From Brachybacterium alimentarium (GTDB lineage Bacteria > Actinomycetota > Actinomycetes > Actinomycetales > Dermabacteraceae), in assembly GCF_002332425.1 (NCBI RefSeq), contig NZ_NRGS01000005.1, forward strand, positions 346,114 to 410,113: a DNA stretch of 64,000 bases, written 5' to 3'. Shown piece after piece: positions 8,686 to 18,147 of the stretch. Both the position numbers and the translations under genes were made by a program. Numbering within the stretch: position 1 is the first letter of the stretch; each line of letters starts with the position of its first letter. The notes under the pieces were generated by a model. That model worked only from the letters and a program-made list of their open reading frames with translations. It searched no databases and had not been told where the DNA came from.

Positions 8686-10104
8686 ATGGAGCCCTTCACC
8701 CTCGACACTGGGGCGACCGCCTGGATCCTCGTGAGCGCCGCACTCGTGCTGCTCATGACCCCCGGACTCTCGCTCTTCTACGGCGGGATGGTGCGCGCCC
8801 GCACCGTCCTGAACATGATGCTGATGTCCTTCACGGCCATGGCCGTGGTCGCCATCGCCTGGACGATCGGCGGATACTCGATCGCCTTCGGAACGGACGT
8901 CGGCGGCGTGCTCGGGAACCCTCTGGAACACATCGGGCTGGCAGGCACCGATGAGCAGTCCCTCCTCGCCGAGTCCGGCGTGCCCTTCCTCGTCGCCGCC
9001 GGATTCCAGATGACCTTCGCGATCATCTCCACCGCCCTGATCTCCGGGGCCATCGCCGACCGCGTCAAGCTCGGCACCTGGATGGTCTTCGCCGCGGTGT
9101 GGGTGCTCGTGGTCTACGCGCCGCTCGCGCACATGGTCTGGGGCGGAGGACTGCTCGGCGCCGACGGACCCTTCGCGGCGCTGGCCGAGCCGGTGGACTT
9201 CGCCGGCGGCACCGTGGTGCACATCAACGCCGGCGTCGCCGGGCTCGTCCTGGCGCTCGTGGTGGGCGCTCGCAAGGGCTTCGGCACGGACCCGATGAAG
9301 CCGCACAACCTGCCGCTGGTCATGCTCGGTGCGGCTCTGCTGTGGTTCGGCTGGTTCGGGTTCAATGCCGGGTCGGCCGGCACGGCGGATGCCACCGCGG
9401 GGCTCGCCTGGGTGAACACCACCGTCGCGACGGCCGCCGCGATGCTCGGCTGGGCGCTCGTGGAGCGACTGCGAGATCGGCATGTCACCAGCCTCGGCGC
9501 CGCCTCCGGCGTGGTCGCCGGCCTGGTCGCGATCACCCCCGCCGCCGCGGCGCTGACCCCGATCACCTCGATCGTGCTGGGTCTGATCGCCGGAGCGTGC
9601 TGCGCCCTCGCCGTGGGCCTGAAGCACCGGTTCGGGTTCGACGACTCCCTCGACGTCGTCGGAGTCCACCTCGTCGGCGGGCTCGTCGGCACCATCCTCA
9701 TCGGCGTGCTGGCCGCGGACGGCGGCCTGCTGTTCGGGGGCGGCGTGAGCCTGCTGGTGGTGCAGGTGCTCGTGGCTGTGTCCGCGATCATCGTCTCCGG
9801 GGTGCTCACGACGGTGATCGCCCTGGCCCTGAAGTACACGATGGGGTGGAGGGTGAGCGAGTCCGACGAACGTGCCGGCATCGATATCGCCCATCACGCC
9901 GAGTCCGGATACGATCTCGCCGGTGCCCTCGCCTCTCGGCGGGAACGTCCGACACCCCTCGGCGCCGGTTCCTTCCCGGTCTCCCCGGCCGGCGGATCGA
10001 CGTCGGAGCCCCGGAATCCGGCGCCGGGCGCAGAAGAGCCCGCCGCCCCGACCGATCCCACGGCCGAGGACGTCCGCACCGTCACCACAGGAGAGCCCCG
10101 ATGA
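8686..10104 (+). CDS. amtB: Ammonium transporter AmtB
   Basis: Membrane channel for ammonium/ammonia. 472 residues with about 11 hydrophobic helices. Signature stretches are FYGGMVRARTVLNMM, HMVWGGG, DFAGGTVVHINAG and FGWFGFNAGS. The twin pore histidines fit His179 (HINAG) and His328 (HLVGG). A hydrophilic C-terminal tail of about 75 residues follows the core (GYDLAGA and onward); the tail region is where PII proteins regulate the channel. Its stop overlaps the glnK ATG (ATGA, 10101-10104), so channel and PII regulator are translationally coupled. Confidence 0.96.
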   Translation: MEPFTLDTGATAWILVSAALVLLMTPGLSLFYGGMVRARTVLNMMLMSFTAMAVVAIAWTIGGYSIAFGTDVGGVLGNPLEHIGLAGTDEQSLLAESGVPFLVAAGFQMTFAIISTALISGAIADRVKLGTWMVFAAVWVLVVYAPLAHMVWGGGLLGADGPFAALAEPVDFAGGTVVHINAGVAGLVLALVVGARKGFGTDPMKPHNLPLVMLGAALLWFGWFGFNAGSAGTADATAGLAWVNTTVATAAAMLGWALVERLRDRHVTSLGAASGVVAGLVAITPAAAALTPITSIVLGLIAGACCALAVGLKHRFGFDDSLDVVGVHLVGGLVGTILIGVLAADGGLLFGGGVSLLVVQVLVAVSAIIVSGVLTTVIALALKYTMGWRVSESDERAGIDIAHHAESGYDLAGALASRRERPTPLGAGSFPVSPAGGSTSEPRNPAPGAEEPAAPTDPTAEDVRTVTTGEPR

Positions 10105-10439
10105 AGCTCGTCACCGCGATCATCCAGCCGCACGCCCTGCGGGCCGTCACCGATGCGCTGCGAGAGTACGGGGTCAGCGGACTGACCATCACCGAGGTCG
10201 CCGGGTACGGGCGCCAGGGCGGCCACACCGAGGTGTACCGCGGCGCGGAGTACACCATCGACACCATCCCGAAGATCAAGGTCGAGGTGCTCGCGGAGGA
10301 TGCCGACGAATCCGCGATCATCGACCTGGTCATCGCCGCCTCGCGCAGCGGGCGGATCGGTGACGGCAAGGTCTGGACCACCGAGGTCCACGACGTCGTC
10401 CGTGTCCGCACCGGCGAACGGGACGCGGATGCCCTCTGA
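10101..10439 (+). CDS. glnK: Nitrogen regulatory PII protein
   Basis: Trimeric sensor of 2-oxoglutarate, ATP and ADP that binds AmtB. 112 residues, normal length. The T-loop stretch GYGRQGGHTEVYRGAEYTID contains the modification site Tyr51, and the C-terminal GRIGDGKVWTTEV is the usual PII signature. The ATG overlaps the amtB stop; glnD begins inside the glnK 3' end. In characterised actinobacteria the equivalent protein is adenylylated by GlnD instead of uridylylated; that is assumed here from family knowledge. Confidence 0.96.
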   Translation: MKLVTAIIQPHALRAVTDALREYGVSGLTITEVAGYGRQGGHTEVYRGAEYTIDTIPKIKVEVLAEDADESAIIDLVIAASRSGRIGDGKVWTTEVHDVVRVRTGERDADAL

Positions 10440-12774
10440 GGGCCTCTCTGCACGACGGATCACGCAGGTGCTCCAGGAGGGCTTCGCGGACTCTTCCGCC
10501 GGCCCCCGCCGCAGGCTCGAGCAGGCCGCCCTCGTGGACGGCTGGCTGACCGAGCTCTGGGCAGGGGCCGGCGGGCCGGCCTCCGGGGCCGCGCTCGGCG
10601 CCATCGGATCGCTGGGACGCCGGGACCTGGGGCCGGCCAGCGACCTCGACCTGGTCCTGCTGATCGACCCCGACCGTCTCGACCAGGCGGAGACCAACCG
10701 GCTCGCGAACGCCCTGTGGTACCCGATCTGGGATTCGGGGACGTCGCTGGACCATGCCGTGAGGAGCCCCGAGGAATGCGACCAGGTTGCCCGCGACGAC
10801 CTGCGAGCGGCGATCTCCCTGCTTGACCTGCGCGTCATCGCGGGCGACTCCGACCTCGTCGAGGACACCGCGCACCGGGTGCGCATGCGCTGGCGCCGGG
10901 AGGCCCGCAGGCGGGTCTCGGACCTGGTCGACCTGGCCATGGACCGGGGTGACCGCTACGGGTCGCTCGCCCACTCCTCCGAGCCGAACCTCAAGTCCGA
11001 CCGCGGCGGGCTGCGGGATGTGACGGTCATCCGTGCCCTTGCCGAGAGCTGGCTGGCCGACCACGATCACGAGGTGGTCGATGCGGCCGCCCGGACGCTC
11101 GGCGATGCTCGCGACGCCCTGCAGGCCGTCACCGGCACAGCCGGCACCCGACTGGGCCGGGCCGATCAGGACTCGGTCGCGGCGCTGACCGGTCACGCCA
11201 CCGCCGACGACCATCACGCCGTGCTCGCCGAGGCCGCACGCGCCGTGTCCTGGGAGCTGCACCGCACGGTCCGCGCCGCCGAGGCCGCTCTCGCCCCCGG
11301 CGGGAGCGCCACTCGAGGCACCGGCAGCGACCGCCGGCCGGCGCTGACCCGCCTGCCCCACGGCGTCCTGGTCCAGGCCGGAGAGGTTTCGGTGGACCCG
11401 TCCACGCGGGACCTGCTGCGCGACCTGGCGGCCGTCCGCCACGCCGCGACCACGGGACTCCCGCTCGCGGACGCCACGCTCGCCCGGATGGCCGACGCGG
11501 ACACCGCACCGCTGGTCCCCGCTCAGCGGGACGTGCTCGTGGACTCCCTGGCGGGGGAGCACTTCGCGCAGGTCTACGAGGCGCTCGACGTGAAGGGAAT
11601 CTTCGCCCGCTGGGTCCCAGGATGGGCCGAGGTGCGCAACCGCCCCCAGCGCTCCGCCGTGCACCGCTTCACCGTGGACCGCCACCTGGTGGAGACCGTC
11701 CTGGAGTCGCAGAGGTTCCTGGCACGGGTGGGCAGGCCCGACCTGCTGCTGGTCGCCGCCCTGCTCCACGACCTCGGCAAGCGCTCGGGTGCGCGCGATC
11801 ACGCCGCCGAGGGGGCACCGCTCGCCGAAACCGCGGCCCGTCATCTGGGCTTCGACAAAGCGGATTCACGCGCGATCGCCCTGCTGGTGCGGGAGCACCT
11901 GACGCTCATCCGCCTGGCGACCGGACGCGACCTCGCCGATCCCGCCACCCTGCGCGATCTGCTCGACGCGATCGACCACGACCCCGAGGTGCTCGAGCTG
12001 CTGAGAGCGCTCACCGAGGCTGACGCGGTGGCGGCCGGACCCGCGGCCTGGTCCACCTGGCGGGCGGATCTCGTCGACCACCTCACCGATCTGGCCCGGG
12101 ATGCCCTCAGCGGCACCGCCCCCGCTCCGCGCATCGTGCTCTCGCCGCAGCGCTCCGTGCAGGATGCGGTCCGGACCGCCGTGCAGCGCACCGGGAGCGC
12201 GCAGGTCGTCTATCCCGCGCACACCGAGGACGAACCGATCTCGCAGATCTGCGTCGGCGCCCCCGACGGCGACGGCGTCTTCGCCGCCATGGCGCGTGTG
12301 CTGGTGCGTCTGCGACTGGACGTGCACAGTGCCGTGGTGGGCACCCAGGACGGGGTCGCCGTGAACACCTGGTGGGTCGCCGCGGCCCCGGCGGATCTGC
12401 CGCACCCCTCGGTGCTGCGCAGCGCGCTGGACCGCGAGCTCGCCGTCCGCGACCGTCCCGACGCCCGCGTGCTCGAGCTGCCCCCGGCCCCGCCGCCCCG
12501 CACCACCGAGGACACCCCGGTGGTGACGCTGCTGCCCGGCGCCTCCCGCGAGGCGACCGTGGTCCAGGTCAACGCCCGCAACCGTCCCAGTCTGCTGGCC
12601 GACGTCGCCGAGGTGATCACCGTGCACCGCCTGCAGGTGCGCAGCGCGCATGTGCTGACCCTGGGCCGCCGCGCGGTGGACGTCCTCTACCTCACCGATC
12701 AGCACGGGCGCGGCCTGGACCCGCCGACCGTCGGCCGGATCGTGACCGCGCTGATGGACGCCGCAGCCACCTGA
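10429..12774 (+). CDS. glnD: PII nucleotidyltransferase / nucleotidyl-removing enzyme GlnD
   Basis: Modifies and demodifies PII according to nitrogen status. 781 residues from ATG 10429, which overlaps the last 11 bases of glnK. Domains in order: nucleotidyltransferase with GSLGRRDL (60-67) and SDLDLVLL; a central linker region; an HD hydrolase domain with HRFTVDRHL and LLHDLGK (His447-Asp448); and two C-terminal ACT-like glutamine-sensing domains (about 620-780). All catalytic motifs are present, so both activities are expected. The amtB-glnK-glnD overlap indicates one nitrogen-control operon. Confidence 0.95.
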   Translation: MPSEGLSARRITQVLQEGFADSSAGPRRRLEQAALVDGWLTELWAGAGGPASGAALGAIGSLGRRDLGPASDLDLVLLIDPDRLDQAETNRLANALWYPIWDSGTSLDHAVRSPEECDQVARDDLRAAISLLDLRVIAGDSDLVEDTAHRVRMRWRREARRRVSDLVDLAMDRGDRYGSLAHSSEPNLKSDRGGLRDVTVIRALAESWLADHDHEVVDAAARTLGDARDALQAVTGTAGTRLGRADQDSVAALTGHATADDHHAVLAEAARAVSWELHRTVRAAEAALAPGGSATRGTGSDRRPALTRLPHGVLVQAGEVSVDPSTRDLLRDLAAVRHAATTGLPLADATLARMADADTAPLVPAQRDVLVDSLAGEHFAQVYEALDVKGIFARWVPGWAEVRNRPQRSAVHRFTVDRHLVETVLESQRFLARVGRPDLLLVAALLHDLGKRSGARDHAAEGAPLAETAARHLGFDKADSRAIALLVREHLTLIRLATGRDLADPATLRDLLDAIDHDPEVLELLRALTEADAVAAGPAAWSTWRADLVDHLTDLARDALSGTAPAPRIVLSPQRSVQDAVRTAVQRTGSAQVVYPAHTEDEPISQICVGAPDGDGVFAAMARVLVRLRLDVHSAVVGTQDGVAVNTWWVAAAPADLPHPSVLRSALDRELAVRDRPDARVLELPPAPPPRTTEDTPVVTLLPGASREATVVQVNARNRPSLLADVAEVITVHRLQVRSAHVLTLGRRAVDVLYLTDQHGRGLDPPTVGRIVTALMDAAAT

Positions 12775-12844
12775 GCCGGGCCGCCCTACGTGCCCTTCGC
12801 CTCGGCGACGGCGCCCCGGTGTGCTCGGATCAGGGAGCGGCCAC

Positions 12845-12850
12845 TACACT
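12845..12850 (+). promoter_or_regulatory. -10 element of ffh
   Basis: TACACT 33 bases before the ffh GTG; AAGGGGAA near 12869-12876 could be the ribosome-binding site. Confidence 0.45.
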
Positions 12851-12883
12851 GAGGCGGTCCGTCCGACCAAGGGGAAGCGCTTC

Positions 12884-14476
12884 GTGTTCAACAACCTCTC
12901 CGATCGCATCACAGCGTCGCTGAAGGGTCTGCGCGGCCAAGGCCGCCTGACCGAAGCGGACGTCGACAAGACGATCCGCGAGATCCGTCGTGCCCTGCTC
13001 GACGCCGACGTCGCCGTCTCCGTGGTGCGCGAGTTCACCGGGAGGGTGCGCGAGCGCGCACTGGGCGAAGAGGTCTCCAAGGCGCTCAATCCCGCCCAGC
13101 AGGTCGTCAAGATCGTCAACGACGAGCTGGTGGAGGTGCTCGGCGGCGCGACCGGCGAGCTGCACTGGGCGAAGAACCCGCCCACGGTGATCATGCTGGC
13201 CGGCCTCCAGGGCGCTGGCAAGACGACACTCGCCGGCAAGCTCGCGAAGTGGATGAAGTCCGAGGGCCACACGCCGCTGCTCGTCGCCGCCGACCTCCAG
13301 CGGCCCAACGCGGTCAACCAGCTGCAGATCGTCGGGGACCGCGCCGGGGTGCCGGTGTTCGCGCCCGAGCCCGGCAACGGCGTGGGCGACCCCGTGCTGG
13401 TGGCGATGAACGGCGTCTCCACGGCGCAGTTCCAGCAGCACGACGTGGTCATCGTCGATACGGCCGGTCGCCTGGGCATCGACGAGGACATGATGCAGCA
13501 GGCGCGGGACATCCGCGACGCCGTCGACCCTCACGAGACCCTGTTCGTCGTCGACGCGATGATCGGCCAGGACGCCGCCCGTGTGGCCGAGGCCTTCCGC
13601 GACGGCGTGGGCTTCACCGGCGTGGTGCTGTCCAAGCTCGACGGCGATGCCCGGGGCGGTGCCGCCCTGTCGATCACCGGTGTCACCCAGCGCCCGATCC
13701 TCTTCGCCTCCACCGGTGAGAGCCTCGACGAGTTCGAACGCTTCCACCCGGATCGCATGGCCAACCGCATCCTCGACATGGGCGACGTGCTCTCCCTGAT
13801 CGAGCAGGCCGAGAAGGCCTTCGATCAGAAGGAAGCCGAGAAGGCCGCGAAGAAGATCGCCTCGGGCGAAGACTTCACGCTCGACGACTTCCTCAGCCAG
13901 ATGCAGCAGCTCAAGAACATGGGCAACATCAAGAAGATGCTCGGGATGTTGCCGAACATGGGCCAGCACCGCGACGCGCTGGAGAACTTCGACGAGTCCG
14001 AGATCGGGCGCATCGAGGCGATCATCCGCTCGATGACCCCCGAGGAGCGCAACAACCCCAAGGTCATCAACGGTTCGCGTCGCAGCCGCATCGCCCGCGG
14101 CTCCGGCACGACCGTCCAGCAGATCAATCAGCTGCTCGAGCGCTTCAAGCAGGCCCAGCAGATGATGCGCACGATGGGCAAGGGCATGGCCGGCGGCGGC
14201 ATGCCCGCCATGCCCGGCGGGCCCGGGATGGGCATGGGCAAGAAGTCGCGGGGCCGGCAGGCCCCCCAGAAGGGCAAGAAGAAGACCTCGAAGTCGAAGA
14301 ACCCGGCCAAGGCCGCGCGCGAGCAGGCGGAGCTGGATCGGAAGGCCGCAGCGGGCGAGTCGACCGGAGGCTCCGCGTTCGGCGGCGGAGCGACGCAGTC
14401 CGGCACGCCGGACCTGTCGGACTTCGATCCCAATCAGCTGCCGCCGGAGATGCAGAAGCTGTTCGGCGGGAAGTGA
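12884..14476 (+). CDS. ffh: Signal recognition particle protein Ffh
   Basis: SRP GTPase that binds signal peptides and 4.5S RNA and docks on FtsY. 530 residues from GTG 12884 (FNNLSDRITASLKGLRG). NG domain: G1 GLQGAGKTT (107-115), DTAGRLGIDEDMM, SKLDGDARGGAALS. The C-terminal M domain is Met-rich, with a conserved RIARGSGT segment, then a Met/Gly-rich run and a basic Lys-rich tail ending PPEMQKLFGGK. The tail is longer than in E. coli Ffh. The upstream extension of the frame (from 12821) lacks family similarity, so the GTG preceded by AAGGGGAA is preferred. Confidence 0.96.
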   Translation: MFNNLSDRITASLKGLRGQGRLTEADVDKTIREIRRALLDADVAVSVVREFTGRVRERALGEEVSKALNPAQQVVKIVNDELVEVLGGATGELHWAKNPPTVIMLAGLQGAGKTTLAGKLAKWMKSEGHTPLLVAADLQRPNAVNQLQIVGDRAGVPVFAPEPGNGVGDPVLVAMNGVSTAQFQQHDVVIVDTAGRLGIDEDMMQQARDIRDAVDPHETLFVVDAMIGQDAARVAEAFRDGVGFTGVVLSKLDGDARGGAALSITGVTQRPILFASTGESLDEFERFHPDRMANRILDMGDVLSLIEQAEKAFDQKEAEKAAKKIASGEDFTLDDFLSQMQQLKNMGNIKKMLGMLPNMGQHRDALENFDESEIGRIEAIIRSMTPEERNNPKVINGSRRSRIARGSGTTVQQINQLLERFKQAQQMMRTMGKGMAGGGMPAMPGGPGMGMGKKSRGRQAPQKGKKKTSKSKNPAKAAREQAELDRKAAAGESTGGSAFGGGATQSGTPDLSDFDPNQLPPEMQKLFGGK

Positions 14477-14506
14477 GGCCGGCGCGGGCGGCCGCGCCGG
14501 CGTGGG

Positions 14507-14512
14507 TACGCT
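14507..14512 (+). promoter_or_regulatory. -10 element of amidohydrolase gene (leaderless geometry)
   Basis: TACGCT followed by exactly six bases and then the ATG at 14519. Confidence 0.6.
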
Positions 14513-14518
14513 CGGGCC

Positions 14519-15640
14519 ATGAGCGCCACGACTGCTGACCCCCGCACCTCGCCCGTGCTGCACCTGAGGGGCCCGATCCTGCTGGGGCCCGAGCAGGAGC
14601 TCTCCGAGGCCTGGGTGGCGGAGGGCCGCATCCATCATCAGCGGCCCGAGCTGGCCGCCGGCACGGAGATCCAGGAGATCGACGGCGTCGTCGTCCCGGG
14701 ACTGGCGGACCTCCACTGCCATCTCGGCATCGGCGACGGCGGCGAAGGCACCACCCTGGAGACCGCCCGGCAGCAGGCCCTCACCGACCGCGACACGGGG
14801 GTGCTGCTGATCCGCGACGCGGGATCGATCATCGACAGCTCACCCCTCCAGCAGCAGCACGACCTGCCGCGGCTGATCCGGTGCGGCCGCCACCTCGCCC
14901 GCACCCGCCGCTACCTGATCGGCTACGCCGATGAGGTCGAGCCCGAGGACCTCCCCGCTGCGGTGACGCGGGAGGCCGGCCGCGGCGACGGCTGGGTGAA
15001 GCTGGTGGGGGACTGGATCGACCGGACCGCCGGCGACCTCACCCCCTGCTGGGATGCGGAGGACTTCGCGGCCGCGGCCCGCGCCGCCCATGAGGCCGGG
15101 GCACGGATCACGACCCACACGTTCGACGAGGCCACGCTGCCGCTCGCGCTGGACGCCGGCTTCGACTGCCTCGAGCATGCGACGGGCCTGACCGACGAGA
15201 CCATCGCCCGGGCGGCCGATGCCGGCATTCCCGTCGTGACCACGCTGGTCAACGTCGACGAGTTCGAGACCTACGCGCAGCAGGGCGAGAAGAAGTTCCC
15301 GGCGTACGCCGGGCACATGCGCCGACTGCGTGCGGGCCGCTACGAGCGCACCCGGGACGCCCACGACGCGGGGGTGCAGCTGCTGGTGGGAACCGACTCC
15401 GGGGGAGTGCTCGGGCACGGCATCATCCATGACGAGCTCGATGAGCTGTCGCGCGCGGGGCTGGACGGCGCGGCGGTCCTCGATGCCGCCACGTGGGCTC
15501 CCCGACGCTTCCTGGGCGTGCCGGCGCTCGAGGACGGCGCCCCGGCCGATCTGCTCGTGCTGCCCGGGGACCCGCGCACCGATCATCGGCTGCTGCGTGG
15601 TCGCACGCACGTCGTGCTGGGCGGACGGATCGTGGCGTGA
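14519..15640 (+). CDS. Amidohydrolase-superfamily enzyme
   Basis: Metal-dependent hydrolase of the imidazolonepropionase/prolidase-like amidohydrolase type; the substrate is not inferable. 373 residues. Metal-site motifs: HCHLG with His66 and His68, THTFDEATLPLALDAG, CLEHATG and GTDSGG near the C-terminus. The N-terminal and C-terminal beta strands (VVVPGLADLH; GAPADLLVLPGDP) form the usual composite sandwich. The ATG sits six bases after TACGCT with no Shine-Dalgarno. It is monocistronic by appearance; an 8-bp tandem repeat begins at its stop codon. Confidence 0.85.
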   Translation: MSATTADPRTSPVLHLRGPILLGPEQELSEAWVAEGRIHHQRPELAAGTEIQEIDGVVVPGLADLHCHLGIGDGGEGTTLETARQQALTDRDTGVLLIRDAGSIIDSSPLQQQHDLPRLIRCGRHLARTRRYLIGYADEVEPEDLPAAVTREAGRGDGWVKLVGDWIDRTAGDLTPCWDAEDFAAAARAAHEAGARITTHTFDEATLPLALDAGFDCLEHATGLTDETIARAADAGIPVVTTLVNVDEFETYAQQGEKKFPAYAGHMRRLRAGRYERTRDAHDAGVQLLVGTDSGGVLGHGIIHDELDELSRAGLDGAAVLDAATWAPRRFLGVPALEDGAPADLLVLPGDPRTDHRLLRGRTHVVLGGRIVA

Positions 15641-15673
15641 CTGCGTGACTGCGTGACTGCGTGACTGCGTGAC
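15635..15673 (+). repeat. 8-bp tandem repeat (TGCGTGAC) at a stop codon
   Basis: Four full copies (15642-15673) preceded by a 7/8 partial copy that contains the TGA stop of the amidohydrolase gene. Because 8 is not a multiple of 3, later copies place TGA in all frames. Confidence 0.9.
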
Positions 15674-15746
15674 GGTCCGGCGCAGGCGCCGTGACGCACT
15701 CGCCGGACTCGCCGCTCAGAACCGTCCTCCGGACGAGCCGGGGCGC

Positions 15747-15752
15747 TACCGT
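15747..15752 (+). promoter_or_regulatory. -10 element of Nramp-like gene (leaderless geometry)
   Basis: TACCGT followed by six bases and then ATG 15759. Confidence 0.6.
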
Positions 15753-15758
15753 CGGGGA

Positions 15759-17078
15759 ATGCACTCCGAGGACGAAGCGCTCCGCCCGCAGGCCCCGCAC
15801 GACGCCGGGAGCATGGCCCCACCGAAATGGAAGCTCATCGGCCCTGGCCTCGTCGTGGCCGCGACCGGTATCGGCGCCGGAGACCTCGTCGCCACCCTGG
15901 TGGCCGGCTCGCGGTACGGCTACGCGCTGCTGTGGGCCGCCGTCGCCGGCGTCGTCATCAAGATCGTGCTCGTCGAGGGCGCCGGCCGCTGGACCCTCGC
16001 CACAGGCCATTCGATCTTCGAGGGCTGGCGCCGGGTGGGCCGGTGGACCTCCTGGTACTTCGGCCCCTACATCATGATCTGGGGCTTCGTGTATGGGGCG
16101 ACGGCGATGAGCGCTTCCGCGCTGCCGCTGGCCGCCCTCGTGCCCCAGCTGCCGGTGCTCGGCGACATCGGCTGGATCGCGGAGATGCCCTTCATGGTCT
16201 ACGCGGTCCTCTCGGGACTTTTCGGCGCCGCTCTGGTGTGGATGGGCCGCTATCACGCGCTCGAGAAGCTCGTCGCGGTGCTGGTCGGCGTCATGTTCGT
16301 GACCGTGGTCGGTGCTGCGGTGGTCACTCTGCCCAACCTCGGCGAGGTCCTCGGCGGCCTGGTCCCGCGGATCCCTGATGGCGGGCTCGTGTACACGCTG
16401 TCGATCGCCGGTGGCGTGGGCGGCACCATCACCCTCGCCGCGTACGGGTACTGGCTGACCGAGAAGGGCTGGTCCACGCCCCGCTGGATGAGGGTCATGC
16501 ACATCGACAACGCCATGGCGTACGTCATCTCCGGCATCTTCGTGGTCGCGATGCTCATCGTCGGCGCCGAGCTGCTGTACTCCTCCGGCATCGCGATAGA
16601 CGAGGGCGACCGCGGGCTGCTGGACCTCTCGGACGTGCTCGCCGACCGCTACGGGACGGCGTTCAGCTGGATCTTCCTGATCGGCTTCTGGGCCTCGTCC
16701 TTCTCCTCAGTGCTCGGGGTGTGGAACGGCGTCTCGGTGATGTTCGCGGACTTCTGGGGCCATGTCCGGGGCAAGGCCGAGGACCACCCCGACCGTCGCA
16801 TCGGCGGGAAGTACTACCGCTTCTACGTCCTGTGGCTCACCGTCCCGCCGATGCTCCTGCTTCTGATGGGCAAACCGGTGCAGGTGATCATCGCCTACGG
16901 TGTGCTCGGCTCCTTCTTCATGCCGTTCCTGGCGGTCACGCTGCTGGTGCTGATGAACTCCCGGCACATGCCGCAAGGGTGGCGCAACGGGCCCGCGGGC
17001 AACATCGCGCTCTGCGCGGTGACGCTGCTGTTCGTCGCGCTAGGAATCAATCAGCTCCTCGACGCGCTGCCCGGCTGA
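15759..17078 (+). CDS. Nramp-like divalent cation transporter (divergent)
   Basis: 439-residue membrane protein with about 11 helices, recognisable as Nramp/MntH-related from [16 protein letters not shown] in helix 1 and the overall fold pattern. The metal-binding DPGN of canonical Nramp helix 1 is replaced by a GIGAGD-type sequence, so Mn/Fe transport cannot be assumed; related non-canonical Nramp proteins differ in substrate. ATG 15759 is chosen for its promoter spacing and because the upstream frame is Arg-rich. There is no obvious operon partner. Confidence 0.8.
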   Translation: MHSEDEALRPQAPHDAGSMAPPKWKLIGPGLVVAATGIGAGDLVATLVAGSRYGYALLWAAVAGVVIKIVLVEGAGRWTLATGHSIFEGWRRVGRWTSWYFGPYIMIWGFVYGATAMSASALPLAALVPQLPVLGDIGWIAEMPFMVYAVLSGLFGAALVWMGRYHALEKLVAVLVGVMFVTVVGAAVVTLPNLGEVLGGLVPRIPDGGLVYTLSIAGGVGGTITLAAYGYWLTEKGWSTPRWMRVMHIDNAMAYVISGIFVVAMLIVGAELLYSSGIAIDEGDRGLLDLSDVLADRYGTAFSWIFLIGFWASSFSSVLGVWNGVSVMFADFWGHVRGKAEDHPDRRIGGKYYRFYVLWLTVPPMLLLLMGKPVQVIIAYGVLGSFFMPFLAVTLLVLMNSRHMPQGWRNGPAGNIALCAVTLLFVALGINQLLDALPG

Positions 17079-17130
17079 GCCGGGAGCCGGGGGTCAGCGT
17101 CCGGTCGGGCCCTCATGGGGGACATGTGCC

Positions 17131-17161
17131 CCGGTGCACATCCGCCCGGGTGGTGCACCGG
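17131..17161 (+). promoter_or_regulatory. Inverted repeat overlapping the rpsP -35 region
   Basis: A perfect 9-bp inverted repeat (17131-17139 with 17153-17161; 13-base loop) between the Nramp-like gene and rpsP. Its right arm covers the -35 position expected for the -10 at 17175. It may be the upstream terminator, an operator, or both. Confidence 0.5.
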
Positions 17162-17174
17162 CGCCGATCCCTGG

Positions 17175-17180
17175 CATACT
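17175..17180 (+). promoter_or_regulatory. -10 element of rpsP operon
   Basis: CATACT, predicting a start near 17187 and a leader of about 125 bases before rpsP. GAAGGAGA near 17294 is the ribosome-binding site. Confidence 0.45.
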
Positions 17181-17311
17181 CGTTCCCTGTATGTGCATGG
17201 GCCGGCCCTCTACCCGCCCGTGCACGTCACCCCGAGGACCGTCAGCGCCGGCATGACCCCACAGGCTGCGGCGGAACTCACCCGAACATCCCTGAAGGAG
17301 AGTCCACCCAC

Positions 17312-17791
17312 GTGGCTGTCAAGATCCGTCTGAAGCGCATGGGCAAGATCCGTGCACCGTTCTACCGCATCGTCGTCGCCGACTCGCGCAAGAAGCGCGA
17401 CGGCGCCGTGATCGAGGAGATCGGCCTGTACCACCCGACCGAGGACCCCTCGGTCATCCAGGTGGAGTCCGAGCGCGCCCAGTACTGGCTCGGTGTCGGC
17501 GCGCAGCCGACCGAGCAGGTCGCCGCTCTGCTCAAGATCACCGGCGACTGGCAGAAGGCCAAGGGCGAGACCACCGCCGCCGGCTCCCTGAAGTCCGCCG
17601 AGACGAAGAAGACCGCCGAGGAGCTCATCGCGGAGGCCGACAAGGCCGCCGCCGAGTCCCGCGACGGCGCGAAGAAGGCCAAGGAGTCCAAGGAGTCCAA
17701 GGCCGCCGAGGTCGAGGCGGGCTCCGAGGAGGTCCCGGCCGAGGGCGAGGCTCCTGAGGACGCCGAGGCCGCAGCGACCGACGAGGCCTGA
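17312..17791 (+). CDS. rpsP: 30S ribosomal protein S16
   Basis: Small-subunit assembly protein. Residues 1-80 are canonical S16 ([25 protein letters not shown]). An extra tail of about 75 residues is rich in Lys/Ala/Glu and ends acidic, giving 159 residues against about 80 in E. coli. GTG 17312 follows GAAGGAGAG and gives the exact family N-terminus. It heads the rpsP-khpA-rimM-trmD cluster; the stop is one base from the next ATG. Confidence 0.97.
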   Translation: MAVKIRLKRMGKIRAPFYRIVVADSRKKRDGAVIEEIGLYHPTEDPSVIQVESERAQYWLGVGAQPTEQVAALLKITGDWQKAKGETTAAGSLKSAETKKTAEELIAEADKAAAESRDGAKKAKESKESKAAEVEAGSEEVPAEGEAPEDAEAAATDEA

Positions 17792-17792
17792 G

Positions 17793-18035
17793 ATGAGCTC
17801 TCGCGCCGAAGCACTCGATCATCTCGTCCGCGGCATCGTGGACGATCCCGAGGCTGTGAGCGTGACCGAGAAGGACACGCGCCGCGGCCCGTTGCTCGAG
17901 GTCCGGGTCGGCGCAGCCGATCTCGGTCGCGTCATCGGTCGATCGGGTCGCACCGCCCGTGCACTGCGCACGGTCACCGCGGCCCTCTCGGAGGATGACG
18001 TGCGCGTCGACATCGTCGACGTCGACCGGCGCTGA
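17793..18035 (+). CDS. khpA: KH-domain RNA-binding protein KhpA
   Basis: 80 residues, one KH domain of the YlqC/KhpA family. The GxxG loop is GRSGRTA within LGRVIGRSGRTARALRTV. It binds RNA and in other Gram-positives partners KhpB; no KhpB gene is in this window. It starts one base after the rpsP stop, so it is co-translated with S16. Confidence 0.93.
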   Translation: MSSRAEALDHLVRGIVDDPEAVSVTEKDTRRGPLLEVRVGAADLGRVIGRSGRTARALRTVTAALSEDDVRVDIVDVDRR

Positions 18036-18055
18036 GTTGCCTCGTACGACCTCTC

Positions 18056-18111
18056 GGAGCGGCATCGCCGGCATGACTGCGACAACAGGCATGCCCGAGC
18101 GGTGCCGCTCC
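18056..18111 (+). terminator. Long two-part hairpin between khpA and rimM
   Basis: An outer 13-bp stem (18056-18068 with 18099-18111, one G-U pair) encloses an inner 6-bp stem (18070-18075 with 18090-18095). It lies 20 bases after khpA. It could terminate or attenuate the rpsP operon before rimM-trmD. Confidence 0.55.
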
Positions 18112-18147
18112 TGGCATTCCCGAAGGTCACCACATAGGAGGCCGCGC

